Position numbers and translations under genes: made by a program
Shown here: positions 1 to 11,384 of the stretch, piece by piece
Layout: each line of letters begins with the position of its first letter
How positions within the stretch are numbered: position 1 is the first letter of the stretch
DNA from: Escallonia rubra
Taxonomy: Eukaryota; Streptophyta; Magnoliopsida; Escalloniales; Escalloniaceae
DNA: 64,000 nt
NCBI GenBank assembly: GCA_033065855.1
Contig: JAVXUO010001207.1
Span: 95,590 to 159,589, forward strand
Reading direction: 5' to 3'
The notes under the pieces: model-generated
Told to the model about the DNA's origin: nothing
Database searches by the model: none
What the model saw: the letters and a program-made list of their open reading frames with translations, nothing else

Positions 1-195
1 TTTCGTTCTAGGTAAAAATCTACCAACCATATCAACAAAAAGCATAAAATATTCCACACTCCTAACAGCGTGACTTTAGGCAAGGAGCAGCGTAAAGCCA
101 AGCCTCCTTGTATGACCGAGAGCGGCTAAATAGAATAAACGGCTTTAAATAAGAGACGCTACCGAAAACTCGCTCCCTGCTGAATCAGACTCCAA

Positions 196-1310
196 TTATG
201 AACTGATGCTACCATGCTTGAAGCATGGAGGCTCTAAAGGCGTTGCAAGAGTGATAGAGGGGCTACTAAGCATGGGAACGACTTCAGCCATGGACGGCCT
301 GTCAGCTGCAAGTTCTTGAACACATAGCAACCCAATATGGATGCATCTCACGATGTCTTCCATTGAACTCGTGTCAGCCTTCAAGATAGGATCTACTAGA
401 TTTACACATGTTCCTTTCTGCCAACATTTCCAAGCCTGAAAAATTCATCATTGTTCCACTTAATGTTTAAGAATTAGTTTTCGGGATGTTACATTTAAGA
501 TAAGAAATCATCAAAAATCTTATGTCTGTACTTACATAGCTTAGAAGATCCTCTGCATTCTTACTGCTTTGAGGAAAGGTAGCACTGCTCTGGCCACTTA
601 AGGTTTCGAGAACTAACACACCGAAACTAAAGACATTGGACTTTGTGGAATGCTGCCCATGGGAGATACACTCTGGTGCTAGATATCCACTGCAATGGTA
701 GAGAGTGTTAGAAACTAAGGCACTTATATCAGTCGTCTCGCTAATTTCTCCGCATATTCAGGAAACCAAGTTCGATTCTTTAACATGACAGTCGTGCTGG
801 CTTGATTATACAGACAGCATGTACTTGAGGAAATATTATGGTTGGAAACATAATTTGTCCCACTTGAGTGACTTTCCCAGACCAAAATATAAAATTTTTG
901 GATTCATCTCAATGTCTAACAGAACATTGTCAGCTTTTAGGTTGTGGTGCATAATTGGCCCTCGATAACCTTCACGAAGATAAAGAAGTCCCCGAGCAAC
1001 ACCTTCTATTATCTTCCAGCGCTTATGCCAATCTAGATGTGGACGCTCCACCAGATCTAAAGATACAGCCAAGCATATGGAGCACACACAAATTACAAAC
1101 TATCGAGAAACAGAGACTCTCTTCATGAGTTTCAACTGTATGCCTTATAGCTAGTTAATGAATCGTACATGTGCATGTGCAGAAAAGCAGGAGAGTATTT
1201 TTTACCAAACAGGTACTAGGCAACACTTTCATTCGGCAAGAACTCATAGATGAGCAGCATTTCGTCTGCTTTGAAGGAGAAACCAAGGAGCCTAACCAAA
1301 TTTGGGTGCC
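196..1310 (-). pseudogene. TK-Z: truncated CRK-type second-kinase copy
   Basis: This minus-strand copy holds exon 6 (196-435), exon 5 (536-689), most of exon 4 (about 866-1056) and the 3' part of exon 3 (1206 to about 1310). Homology then stops inside exon 3, and no FERONIA-like exon 1 belongs to it. The donor end of exon 4 is deleted near 860. Catalytic motifs read HHN for HRD and YFG for DFG; the usual SDVFSFG is SNVFSFG. Positions 1-1310 are otherwise nearly the same as 39798-41170 (3' half of TK-E), but the exon 4 stretch [12 protein letters not shown] matches TK-A instead, so the copy is a mosaic. It is probably a dead partial duplicate. Confidence 0.75.
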
Positions 1311-2333
1311 GAGGCCGATGCCGAAGCATTGCCTAAGTCAGAATATCAAGTCTAAGTTGACATACAAAATAATGGTGATTCTAGATACAATTTCTTGACT
1401 TAACTTGAAAATCATGTAAGTACTATCCTTTAAGTTGGAACTCTTAAAATTTTTACTATAATGGCTTTCCTCTATCATGTTTTTGTATCCATGTACAATA
1501 ATCAAGAACTACCCTTTGGTCCAAACTCAAATGGCAACAACCTGAACATTTTTTCATTAACAATTATTTTGAACCCGTTCTTTCCATGACCCCTCTTCTC
1601 TTGAAATCTCTTCAATGTTTATTTCTATGTATAAATGACATAATAATGAACACTCATAAAATTACAGTTTATAAATCAAACAAAGAAACACGTACAGTAT
1701 AACACTCCTAAACATACAAGGCAATAAACAAGGAAATGAAGGAGGACAGAAATTACTAGCATTCAACATGTTGGCAAAACTTATAATGCATTTTTTTCCC
1801 GTCAATACTGGTTTTGGATGATAGATTGGTAATTCTGAAATTCACGCTAAAATGTTCTTTATTTCTTAAAGAATTATTGTCAATGAGATTGTTTATTTAA
1901 GTAGCGCGTTAGTTTATTACGTGACAAATTCATAGACTTGTATGTTATTTCTTTGTTTTTTGAAATTTCGGCTGTATTTAATCATGCTAAATGATATGAT
2001 TTGCAATAGAACAAAATTGCATACTGTCCCGTGCAAATGTACACGGGTATAATAGCTAGTTTAAACAATTGTTGTGCTTAGTCATTAACCAAGGAGGAGG
2101 TGTCAAAATTCTAAATAAACATGGTTTCTAAATTATTTTTATAAAATTACACAAATGCCCCTAAAGTTTTCCAAAATTATAAAAATAACCCCAAAATTTA
2201 AAAAATTATATTTTTGTCCCAAAATTCTTTTAAGCTTCAACACTATACTAATACCCGAGAATTACTCAAATTTAACGCCCGTTTTTTTTTCCGGGTCTTC
2301 GATAGTCATTTTAACCCACTCCCATAGTCTGAA
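1311..2333. other. Insert between TK-Z and TK-A, including a Helitron 3' end
   Basis: Array homology is lost at about 1310 and resumes for a few bases at 2334, so this kilobase is inserted or rearranged DNA. It is AT-rich and has no convincing frame. A Helitron-type 3' terminus lies on the plus strand at about 2027-2059: a CCCGTG...CACGGG hairpin followed by a short spacer and CTAG, then a T. The matching 5' TC end was not found. From 2100 to 2280 the DNA is a run of C-rich, A/T-flanked phrases (for example atgcccctaaag and aaccccaaaattt) of unknown origin. Confidence 0.4.
2027..2059 (+). mobile_element. Helitron 3' terminus (hairpin plus CTAG)
   Basis: The palindrome CCCGTG...CACGGG, a roughly 10-nt spacer and the tetranucleotide CTAG followed by T form the standard 3' end of plant Helitrons. 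The same end, reversed, occurs at 10523 and 13636. The element's 5' end was not located, so only the terminus is annotated. Confidence 0.55.
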
Positions 2334-2363
2334 GCGTTGGAAGAGTGATAGAGGGGTGACGAT

Positions 2364-3323
2364 TAGACCTAGCAAAAAAAGAACCGAACCCGCGGGTCGA
2401 TCTGTACTCGGCCAAAAAACCTGGGTTCGGTAGATATTTTGCAGACCTGTTGAAAACAGACCCGTACCCAAATCGAACCGTATTTTTTGGGTAAGTCCGG
2501 GTCGGGTACGGGTTACCCGAACTTTTAGTATATAAGTTCTAGGGTTTTCTGATTTTTCCTTCACTCGGTCATTTTTCTCTCCTTCCAGCCGATCTGCGTC
2601 GCTGCTCCTCTCTCTCTTTCCCCCTCCCGAGATCGATCTACCTCGCAACGTTGCTCTCTGTCTCGCCTGTCAGATCCATCGACGGCAGAGACACGACACC
2701 ACATCAACTCGATGGCCAACTACTGCACATCAAGCGACGGCGTCCATCGTCCCTCTCTCGCTCTGCCGCCAGATCTGCCATAGCTCTGCCGCCAGATCTG
2801 CCATAGCTCTGCCTTCGATCAGATCCACCACGGCTTCGTGGCCACCATCTCCGTCGCCATCGCCAGATCTGCTTGTTTTATTAGTGTTAAAAATCTTTGT
2901 ATGTATTTAAGTATTTTGTAGTGTTATTTTCTTTCAGATCTGCTTGTCTTTTAATTTGTGTTGTGAGATAATTTATATCTAGATTTGCTTGTTCCTATTG
3001 TATATTTGTGTTTGGAGACTTGAGATGATGGGGTTGGTCTGGTTGGATTTGAGAATTGGATTTGAGATGAATCGTCAAGTGTTAATTGTAGAAATGAAAT
3101 TAGAAAGTGATAGTTGTATATTGTAATAATAATAAAATAGAAGGAAAAAACAGGCCAAATGTTTATTAATAAAAAAATAAAAAATTAATAATTTACTCGA
3201 GGGTAATACTTGCTCCGTCGGTAGGGTACAGATTCCAAAAATCCTTACCCGAGAAAAACCGGGTAAAAATTATCCGAACCGATTTTATCCGTACTCGGCC
3301 GGGTTACCCGTTTGCGAAGTCTA
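2364..3323 (+). mobile_element. Non-autonomous hAT element inserted in TK-A exon 6
   Basis: The terminal inverted repeats begin TAGACCTAGCAAA on the left and TAGACTTCGCAAA (reverse complement) on the right, with CCGGGT-rich subterminal DNA, as in plant hAT elements. The flanking 8-mers GTGACGAT (2356-2363) and GTGACGGG (3324-3331) agree at six of eight bases, an aged target-site duplication. The 960-bp body codes for no transposase. It carries a TATA-like tatataag, a telo-box-like ctagggtttt and a long CT-rich tract (about 2530-2900), which resemble the promoter and 5' leader of a plant housekeeping gene, plus a doubled unit containing gccgccagatctgcc. It splits the last exon of TK-A. Confidence 0.75.
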
Positions 3324-4804
3324 GTGACGGGTCACTAAGCATGTGAACGACTGCAGCCATGGACGGCCTGTCAGCTGCACGTAGTTGAACACATAGCAAC
3401 CCGATACCGATGCATCCCATGATCTCTTGAATTGAACTCGTATTAGCCTTCATGATCGGATCTACTAGATTCAAACACGTTCCTTTCTGCCAACATTTCC
3501 AAGCCTGTAAGATTCATCATTGTTCGATTTAATGTTTAAGAATTAGCTTTCGTGAGGTTACATTTAGGATACATAATTATCAAAAATCTTGTGTGCACTT
3601 ACATGCTCTAGAGAAAAACCTGCATTCTCTCCGATATGAAAAAAGGCACGAGCGCCATGGCCACTTATAATTTCGATAACTAACACACCGAAACTACAGA
3701 CATCGGACTTCATGGAATAATGCCCATGCACGAGAGACTCAGGTGCTAGATATCCACTGCAATGGTAGAAAGTGTTAGAAACTAAGGCACTTGTATCAGG
3801 CGTCTCGCTAATTGCTCCCTATATTCAGGAAACCAAGTTCGATTCTTTGACCACAACCTTTTTATTAACATAACAGTCGTGTTGGCTTGATTATACAGAC
3901 CACACATACTTGTTACAAGAGGAATTTTTATGGTTGGAAACATATAGTCAATCAAAATAAACACATACTTACCATTCCCTCTCAGTACGTGTAACAAAAC
4001 GTTGGGCTTCGCGGCACTCTGCCAGACCAAACTCTGAAATTTTTGGATTCATCTCAATGTCTAACAGAACATTGTCAGCTTTTAGGTTGTGGTGCATAAT
4101 TGGCCCTCGATAACCTTCACGAAGATAAAGAAGTCCCCGAGCAACACCTTCTATTATCTTCCGGCGCTTAGGCCAATCTAGATGTTGACGCGTCACCGGA
4201 TCTAAAGATACAGCCAAGCATACGGAGCACACACAAATTACAAACTATCGAGAAACAGAGACTCTCTTCATGAGTTTCAACTGTATGCCGTATAGCTAGT
4301 TAATGTATCATACATGTGCGTGTGCAGAAAAGCAGGAGAGTTTTTTTTACCAAGCAGGTAGTCGGCAACACTTCGATTCACCGAGAACTCATAGATGAGC
4401 AGCGGCACTTTGTCTGCTTTGATGCAGAAACCAAGGAGCCTAACCAAATTTGGGTGCTGAAGCTCTGCCAATAACTCGATCTCAGATAAACGTTCCCATA
4501 CATCTCGTCCATTCTTTATAGACAGACACTTCACTGCTATTTCTTGTCCATTTGGAAGAATGCCCTACATATACAGTGAAAGCAATCTTTAACAGGTCTA
4601 CTCTCAATTCTCCAGGAATGGAGAGTCATTTATGAAGAATGGCAGTGTTTTAGGGAGAATCATGGCTTTTTACCTTGTAAGTAGATCCATATTCATCAGA
4701 TCCAAGAATGCGAGTGCGAGAGAATTTATTTGTCGCTACCCTAATAGCTTTATAGCTTAACTGCAAGTTATTAGGGGTGCTATATTCACCGGAAAAAGGG
4801 CCAC
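3304..4804 (-). CDS. TK-A exons 2-6: CRK-type second kinase, predicted pseudokinase
   Basis: Exons of 131, 214, 229, 154 and 201 nt cover a nearly whole CRK-type kinase. The glycine loop is GSDEYG (second glycine replaced by Asp). The lysine is kept (AVKCLS), HRD is HHN, DFG is EFG, and the APE motif is LAPES. The end of exon 4 differs from the other copies (AECREAQRF) but stays in phase. The hAT at 2364-3323 cuts exon 6 after MLSD. Translation runs seven more residues, partly into the transposon end, and stops at 3304, so the kinase fold is almost complete but the usual tail is missing. A scrap of the original tail survives at 2334-2355. An active kinase is unlikely; a scaffold or regulatory role is inference. 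Confidence 0.75.
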
Positions 4805-7394
4805 CTGCAATGGACTCGAAAAAAAGGACCCAGAAATACATGAGATCCGTAAACACGAACAATTTTGCTTGATACCGCAGTTGAGATTTCCGAGCTCAAG
4901 AAAAGGACAAGAGTCCCCAGAGCAAAATGATTCAAGTGGTTATTATTAAAAAAATAAAACTTGATTTACTTTATTTGCCAATAGAGTGGTGTACTTGTGA
5001 CATGTTATGGCCATTTGTCATGCATTAATGGTGCGTAAATGTTAGAGGTGCATATGCTACAAATGCATAAGCATTAACCAGTGTGTTGTGGGTGGGGGTG
5101 TTATTACAAGTTTAGCAGTTGCATTAGTGCAACAATATAATAAAGCCATCTATTCTAGTCACCTAGGAAGGCGTAAAAATGATGTAAGAACGGTGCAAGT
5201 GTAAGAGATAGAGAGACGAAGAGCGAAGAAGGGCAAGGCCTTTCTCCATTCCTCCCATGAAGGAATAGCGACCTATTGGTTCCATATTAGTGTGATGTAA
5301 ACATTCAAGAACTCTTATGCAAAAATTCCAGAGTTGAGGTCTTCTTTTGGAATGTCCGAGAAAAGAAGGTAAATATCAAAATCTAAGCTACCAAATCATT
5401 TTATACTTTCATATTTACCATAAACTATAGTATCAAGCCACCACGTACCACCATTATTCTACTCCATCAGGCAAAAGGTAACCTTGAAAAATGTAAAGTT
5501 TGAGAACCTGTGTTTGTAAGTTTGAGTCGGATGAATGAGTAAGAGATCAGATGGTTACCATATGTTTGGGTAAATTTGGCGTGCGTGAATGAGCAAGACA
5601 GACTGACAGAGCACAAGGGAGGTTTCTATATTAATAGTAACAGACATTACTTTGATGCCAAAGGAAGGACTGCGTCAAGTTCATCATGTAGCTTATTTCT
5701 CCCTTTCAGCAAGTCCCTACTGCAGTTGTGGTGGGATTATTTCTTTCATTGCCATTACGTTGTTTTATCTTTTACCGGAAGAGATAAACAAAACACAAAG
5801 CGCAATAGACATATGGTTTCAGTTTACCTGAGTTGACCGACGCGCTGCCTAAAAGAAACCATTGGAACCTCTTCCAAAATGGCAATCTAGGTGGCCAAGT
5901 ACGAGACTGCCTGCTGCTTGCATCACCTAGCCGTATATCATCATAAATATGCTTAGTGTGACGGCCACCACCACCAGTTTTGATAGAAGAATCTACATTC
6001 CCCTCCCCTTCAACAGAAAATCCCTCATCAGCCAACTTCTCGCGTCCTAAATCACCCTCTATTGGCTGGACATTATGGCCATCATTACTTGCAGTGATTA
6101 CCTCATGTTCCACAGAGGAACATCCATCGTCTTGGTTGTCATTCTCCTCACTAGAATTTGAACTCTCCTCCTCGACCATAAGAGAATATGTTCCCTCTTG
6201 CAATGCCAATGCATACTCAAGCCTCACCACTACTTCGGCCATTGTAGGACGTTTCCTAGGAAGGTTATGCAGACATTGTTCTGCAATTTGTACAAACACC
6301 GTTAGACAGTCTGACAATATTTTCCCCTGCAAAGAAGGATCTATAATCTGATTAATTTTTCCTTCCTTGATGCAGTGCTTGGCCCATTCAGCTAAACCCC
6401 ACTGCTCCTCATCATCGAGTCTTGTATCCACAGCCGGCCTCCCACACAACACTTCGAACAATACCACCCCAAAGGAATACACATCAGATTTCCTAGTCAG
6501 TTGACCGGTCAAGAGATAATCGGGATCCAAACAACCAAATGTACCTTTGACATGGGTGCTGACGTGGGTGCATGACTGATTTGCCGGGCCTACTTTGGAC
6601 AACCCAAAGTCGGAAATCTTAGCTGCCCAATCTTCGTCCAACAAAATGTTTGAGCTCTTCACATCACGATGTATGACTCTATCCTTGACTCCTGTACCAG
6701 TGTGAAGGTAGTCCAATCCATGCGCTGCTCCAATGCATATTTTAAGGCGTTGCACCCAGGATAAGGGAGCATGACTGGATTTATCAATTTTGTGCAGATG
6801 ATCAGCCAGGGTTCCACGGGGCATATATTTGTAAACAAGGATCATCTCGTGGCATTCGTCACAGTAACCGATAAGAGGGACAAGGTGGCTATGTCGGAAC
6901 CTTGAAAGCAATTCAATCTCAGCCCAAAACTCAGGGGCTCCTTGGTGTGACCCTGGTTTCAACCGCTTAATCGCAACGATACTCGCCCCACTATCTATGA
7001 TCCCTTTGTAGACCTTCCCATACCCACCCCGCCCAATGACTGAAGCATCATCGAAGTTGTTTGTTGCCAACTGGAGCTCACCAAAAGAAAAACGACGGCA
7101 GAGTTGATGTTCTGAAGAGGGCAATGGCAACGGATAGTTTTGTTTTTCTTTGTCATCTAACTTTGATTCCTGAAGTTCCCTCAGGTAGTAAACAATGACA
7201 TTCAACACTACGATTAGAATTATCGCACCATTTGCAATTGGGTTCCCAAAGTCAAAAGCTAACCCAAGTTTTTGTAGCTTCGGAGCTGAAGGTGGATTGC
7301 CATCATAGAGTGAGTCATCAACGGCGGAATAAGGTGCAGGATAACTTCCGGCGACGGCAAACAGTAAAAGATTAAGAAAGAAGAAGTCGAGCAT
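3304..7394 (-). CDS. TK-A: membrane tandem kinase (FERONIA-like K1 + CRK-like K2)
   Basis: Six-exon model: 5828-7394, 4674-4804, 4351-4564, 3973-4201, 3603-3756 and 3304-3504, giving 831 codons plus stop with all junctions in phase. Exon 1 encodes a signal peptide (about residues 1-16), 40 outer residues containing [12 protein letters not shown], a membrane helix near 57-72, and a CrRLK1L-type Ser/Thr kinase: GRGGYGKV loop near 123, AIKRL lysine near 143, HRD near 244, DFG near 262. All catalytic residues are present; the APE-type motif reads LDPDY. An acidic linker of about 120 residues leads to K2. There is no malectin-like domain, so ligand binding as in FERONIA is not implied. If intron 1 is kept, a K1-only protein ends at the stop at 5772. 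The protein is predicted at the plasma membrane; role unknown, signalling or immunity inferred. Confidence 0.8.
4805..5827 (-). other. TK-A intron 1
   Basis: The intron begins GTAAAC after ...AACTCAG and ends CCATTGCAG. It holds a roughly 330-bp block (about 4930-5270, including the ttggccattagtcatgcattaatgg-like stretch) that is also in TK-D and TK-F but not in TK-B or TK-C. No separate promoter or start for K2 is evident in it. Confidence 0.65.
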
Positions 7395-8869
7395 GGTGAA
7401 CAGCAGGAGATTAAGGAAATGAATTCATAAGCTCACACCATCTTTTTATCAGATGAACTAGCTACCAACAATTGTATGTAAAGCTAATCACTCCATCGTT
7501 TGCAGGATCCAACAGTTTTCCAAAATTTACAAATCTACACAGCAATTGTTATATATGCGTAGAAACATAAATCAGGAACCTGGAAAGTTGGCTCTGCAAG
7601 ATTCCAGAACTCCAGTCCACCATCACTCTCTACACACCAACAAATGCTACCAATATTACTTTCTTGAAACTAATATCTAATTCGTGGGTATTTGGTATGT
7701 AACGAAGAACCCAAATCATGGCACATAAAGTGACAAATAAAGCATCACTTATGTACTAAGAATTCTTCTCTTTCTGATTAAGGATGACTGGAGGAGTGTA
7801 GGACAGTGGCTCAGTGGGAAAATAGGGTAATCTGGTCACTGATCGACTTCATGGTCAATTAAAGCAAACGTTCTTCTGAATGATTATTAGACTTGCATCA
7901 TCATATATTAAAGAAAAGGTTTACAGGATAAAAGGCCACGTAGCACATTAGATATACAAAATAATACAAAAAGAAGGAGGAAAGGGTGATAAGCCATGAT
8001 AAGGACTAGCACTAGCTATATATAAATAGGAAACAGCCCGGCAAGATGATGAGTTTGGACATTGAAAAGCAACAAACTTTTAAATTTACTTCATAAGGGT
8101 AAATATCACCAGAATCTCCAAATTTAACATCGTTTTCATTTAAAATCATATTGTTTTAATTTTAGCACATAACACCCTAACGTTTGAAATTGGTTCCCAT
8201 TAAACACGAAATCGAATCTTTCATCAGCAGTCCACATGGAGGGACAAGACACACCCACACGAAACAACCCAACCCCCCCAACCCAACCCACTCACCCACA
8301 CCTTGCACACAAGCCTTGTGAGTTTTACAGAACCAAACATAGGAAGATATAGCAGGAGCACCTAAAACATAATGCATCAGTAATAAACCTAGGAGACAGA
8401 AGGCTAGGATAGCACAGTGGAAGGAAGAGTTGAGGCACGTTAACCAAAGGATAAAGGCATCAATGTAGATCTCCCCCAGTTTCAACTCCTTACTACGTTG
8501 ATCTAACAGTTCTACTATTCACCGAAAAAGAAAAGAGAACTACATGTTACTAGTCATCTAACTCCAGCTCGGAAGAATAGACACAGAAAATTGTCACAGC
8601 ATACATGCGAGCCCTGCTTGATTTTGCGACTGCTTCATTGAATGGTAGTGTGCGGGATGTCGTCCGGCATCACAACCTATCAGAAATGTAAACTGAAGAT
8701 CCTTCGTTTTATAACTTCACTTTTAATGGTACAGAAAGATCATATTACCTCAATATACATTGCATTGACCCACCAACGGAATAGAAATCACTCGAAGTCT
8801 CCGATGACTTCCAACTATAAAAAGAGAAGTAAAAGCTTGCACCTCAGCCCTCGGACAGAATACCAATGG
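7395..8869. other. 5' flank of TK-A and spacer to relic A
   Basis: No gene is seen here. Positions 7500-7660 and 8330-8480 repeat blocks found upstream of the other TK genes (for example near 28860-29010, 37260-37400 and 23280-23430), so they belong to the duplicated unit and probably include the promoter and leader of TK-A and the 3' flank of relic A. Open frames here are short and not conserved as protein. Confidence 0.6.
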
Positions 8870-9116
8870 AATTTGGTATTTGATGCCTCGTGTACTGAAA
8901 CAGCGAGCAGGCATACGTTTGGATCGACCAGACTCCTTCAGTTGCTGGAAAATGCGTCCCATGTGGGGGAATCTATTCGCCTGTCAGCTGCGTCTTTTTG
9001 AACATACGGCATCCCAATGTGGATGCATTTAACGATGTCCACGATTGGACTTGTACCAGCCTTCAATTTAGGATCTACCAGAGGTACAAATGACGCATCC
9101 ATCCAACATTTTCAAG
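8870..9116 (-). pseudogene. Relic A: decayed CRK-type last exon
   Basis: On the minus strand this aligns with relic E (45352-45558), a CRK kinase last exon, but the frame is lost by several small changes. It lies 5' of TK-A as its sister relics do for TK-B to TK-E. Confidence 0.55.
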
Positions 9117-9154
9117 CCTAAACATTGACCATGTTCTACTTACGTTTAAGTACT

Positions 9155-9450
9155 TATATGAAGGCTCTTCCTACATCGTCGGCACCACCGAAGCCCCACC
9201 AGCGCCGGTCGCAACCCCCAGCGGAGAACGCAACCCCGAGCAGAGAAGAGAGAGAGCGGGAGGTTCCGTCCGTCTGTGTCATTAGAGAAGGAGCGATCCG
9301 TGGTAGGGGAGGTTCTGGGTGGCGGCAGATGGAGTTTGGCAGCTGTGGTAGCGGTTGTGTGTTCTCTCAAATTCTGTAGAGTAAAGAAGTGCTGTGAGGA
9401 GCAGAGTTGGGGGCCGCGTTTTTCTGGGAAGAGAGAAATGAAGCAGTTAT
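9155..9450. repeat. GC-rich leader-like segment, copy 1 of 3
   Basis: This is a roughly 300-bp block with the phrases cggcaccaccgaagcccc and ggtggcggcagatggag, followed by purine-rich gagagag tracts. It recurs at about 31370-31660 and 51230-51540. On the minus strand it begins with CT-rich DNA, like the 5' leader of a plant gene. It always lies 5' of a relic, so it may be the former leader of the relic genes. Frames on both strands stay open by composition, and I do not call a protein. Confidence 0.5.
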
Positions 9451-9904
9451 GCTGAAATTTTAATAAATATTGTGTTGATTTCCGTGATATTATTCCTATT
9501 GTAAATTGTAAAAATTCATTAAAGCCGCTTTTAGCGACAATGTTGAGCTCTATTTCCGTGAAGCTCAAATAATTTTTTTTCTCTTCTTTATTGCATATTC
9601 CCCCATTTTTTCTCCTTACACATTTACCATTAGTTTCCCGTGACCACCAAATAAATTTAGTTATTGTGTGTAATAAATGTCTCGATGTCGCACGTGAGTT
9701 ATCTATGACATGATCAACTCTTTGTTTCAGGTTATAACAAAATTTGACATTGCAAACATCAAAACACCTTTATACTAGTAAATATTAGATTTAACAAGCC
9801 ATGATGAGATTAATGTAAATTGTTTCTAAATTAACCTTTATTTAATGATATTTAGGTAGAACATGACTGATGTAACAAAGACTCACTCAGTTAAACTACA
9901 TTTT

Positions 9905-10506
9905 TAGGGGTGAGTACGGTTCGGTTTGAAGGTCAAGGTGCAAACCGAAAAGTTACACTTTAGTTTGAAAAATTATAAATCGAAACAAACCAAACAAAAT
10001 CGGTTTGGATGGTTCGGCTTGGTTGGTTTATAGGGTTCAGTTTAGTCGGTTTGGATCAGTTTGTCTCACTTAAAGACGTCGTTCCTTTGCACACTACTAT
10101 TAGACCTAACAATAATTAAAATTTGAAGTCATATTTTTTCAAAATTGCATATAATCTTGTTACATTCAATATATAATTGCCCACTAATGTATGAGAAACA
10201 ATGAGTAATTATAGAAGAAATTAGTCACCAAACTTTTATGTTATAATTACACTCATTATATTCGTTTCTTTCAACTTTCAAGATTTGTTTATTTAGATTT
10301 TCTTAGTACCATATGCGAAAATTATCAAATGAATGTTACTAAAAATATATTAACACATTATAGATTGGTTCTATTCAGTTTGAAATCGGTTTCAAAATTG
10401 TGAACCGTAACCAAGGTCGGTTCATAAATGTAAAACCGAACGGTTAAGATCTTTAAATGGTTCAGATTGAATTTGTTTGGTTTAGTCGGTTTTAAACTCA
10501 CACCTA
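9905..10506. mobile_element. hAT-like non-autonomous element
   Basis: The ends TAGGGGTGAGTACGGTTCGG and, reversed, TAGGTGTGAGTTTAAAACCG form imperfect terminal inverted repeats with GGTTCGGTTT-rich subterminal DNA, typical of plant hAT MITEs. The interior is AT-rich and non-coding. Comparison with the unfilled flanks near 24360-24385 and 39605-39630 shows it interrupts a conserved spacer. No clean 8-bp target duplication can be defined. Confidence 0.55.
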
Positions 10507-11321
10507 CTTAATTATAAGAAAACTAGCTAATAGACCCGTGCAAATGCACGGGTAGATGTTATTTGGTCGGTTTGAGATATAATTTGCTTCTCATTAATTA
10601 TATATTATAATATAGTTAACAATGCTTTAAATCAAAATAATAACAAATATAATGACTTTCGCTGCATCGATGCATAATCATAATAATCGAGATTACTCAT
10701 GAATATAGATTTCATGAATCAAATAAGCATTACTTAATATTATTAGAATTATATTGACAAAAACTGTGTAAAATACTGAAAATGTATCTCATTTTGATAC
10801 ATCACTATGCTAATAGATTATATCAATGTATCTAAAACTACTATAAAAGTGAAAATGTATTTAGTTTTCACTAACATTCTTATTTTCTAATTCTTTATAT
10901 CCTCTTTTAATTATTACGTAACATGTATTGTTAGAAATAATATTTTACTACGTGATTTGAGTAAAAGAAATGTCAAATGGAGAAGAACTTTTACTCATGC
11001 CTAGCTTATCGTACTTACACATATACAAAAAAAAAAAAACTTTGTGTCTTATAAAATTTTTATTGTCTTTGAATTTAGATTTGTAAAATTTAATGGGGAC
11101 ATTTGCATATAGTTTGTAATCGTTTAATTTTTTTATATACTCAAAATTATTAATAATAGTAATATTAAAACATACAAAATAAAACATTCAAAAAGTAAAG
11201 CATGCAATAAATAATCAATTATTGCACATCAAATTATAATTTTACTCCATTTTAAGGTAATGTTAGAACTAATTTTAGTTTTGCACCAAAAACAAAGTGA
11301 GCTTAAACATTCAAGAAATCA

Positions 11322-11324
<3 letters not shown>

Positions 11325-11380
<56 letters not shown>
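11325..11380. repeat. (AT)n microsatellite
   Basis: About 28 uninterrupted AT units inside the outer Helitron. The IYIYIY frame read through it is an artefact. Confidence 0.9.

Positions 11381-11384
<4 letters not shown>

Noticed and set aside
8642-9001. Plus-strand frame of 119 codons
   Set aside because: Shadow frame opposite relic A and its flank; not kept in the sister copies.
9146-9568. Minus-strand frame of 140 codons in the GC-rich leader-like block
   Set aside because: The protein is not conserved in frame among the three copies and the composition explains the openness.
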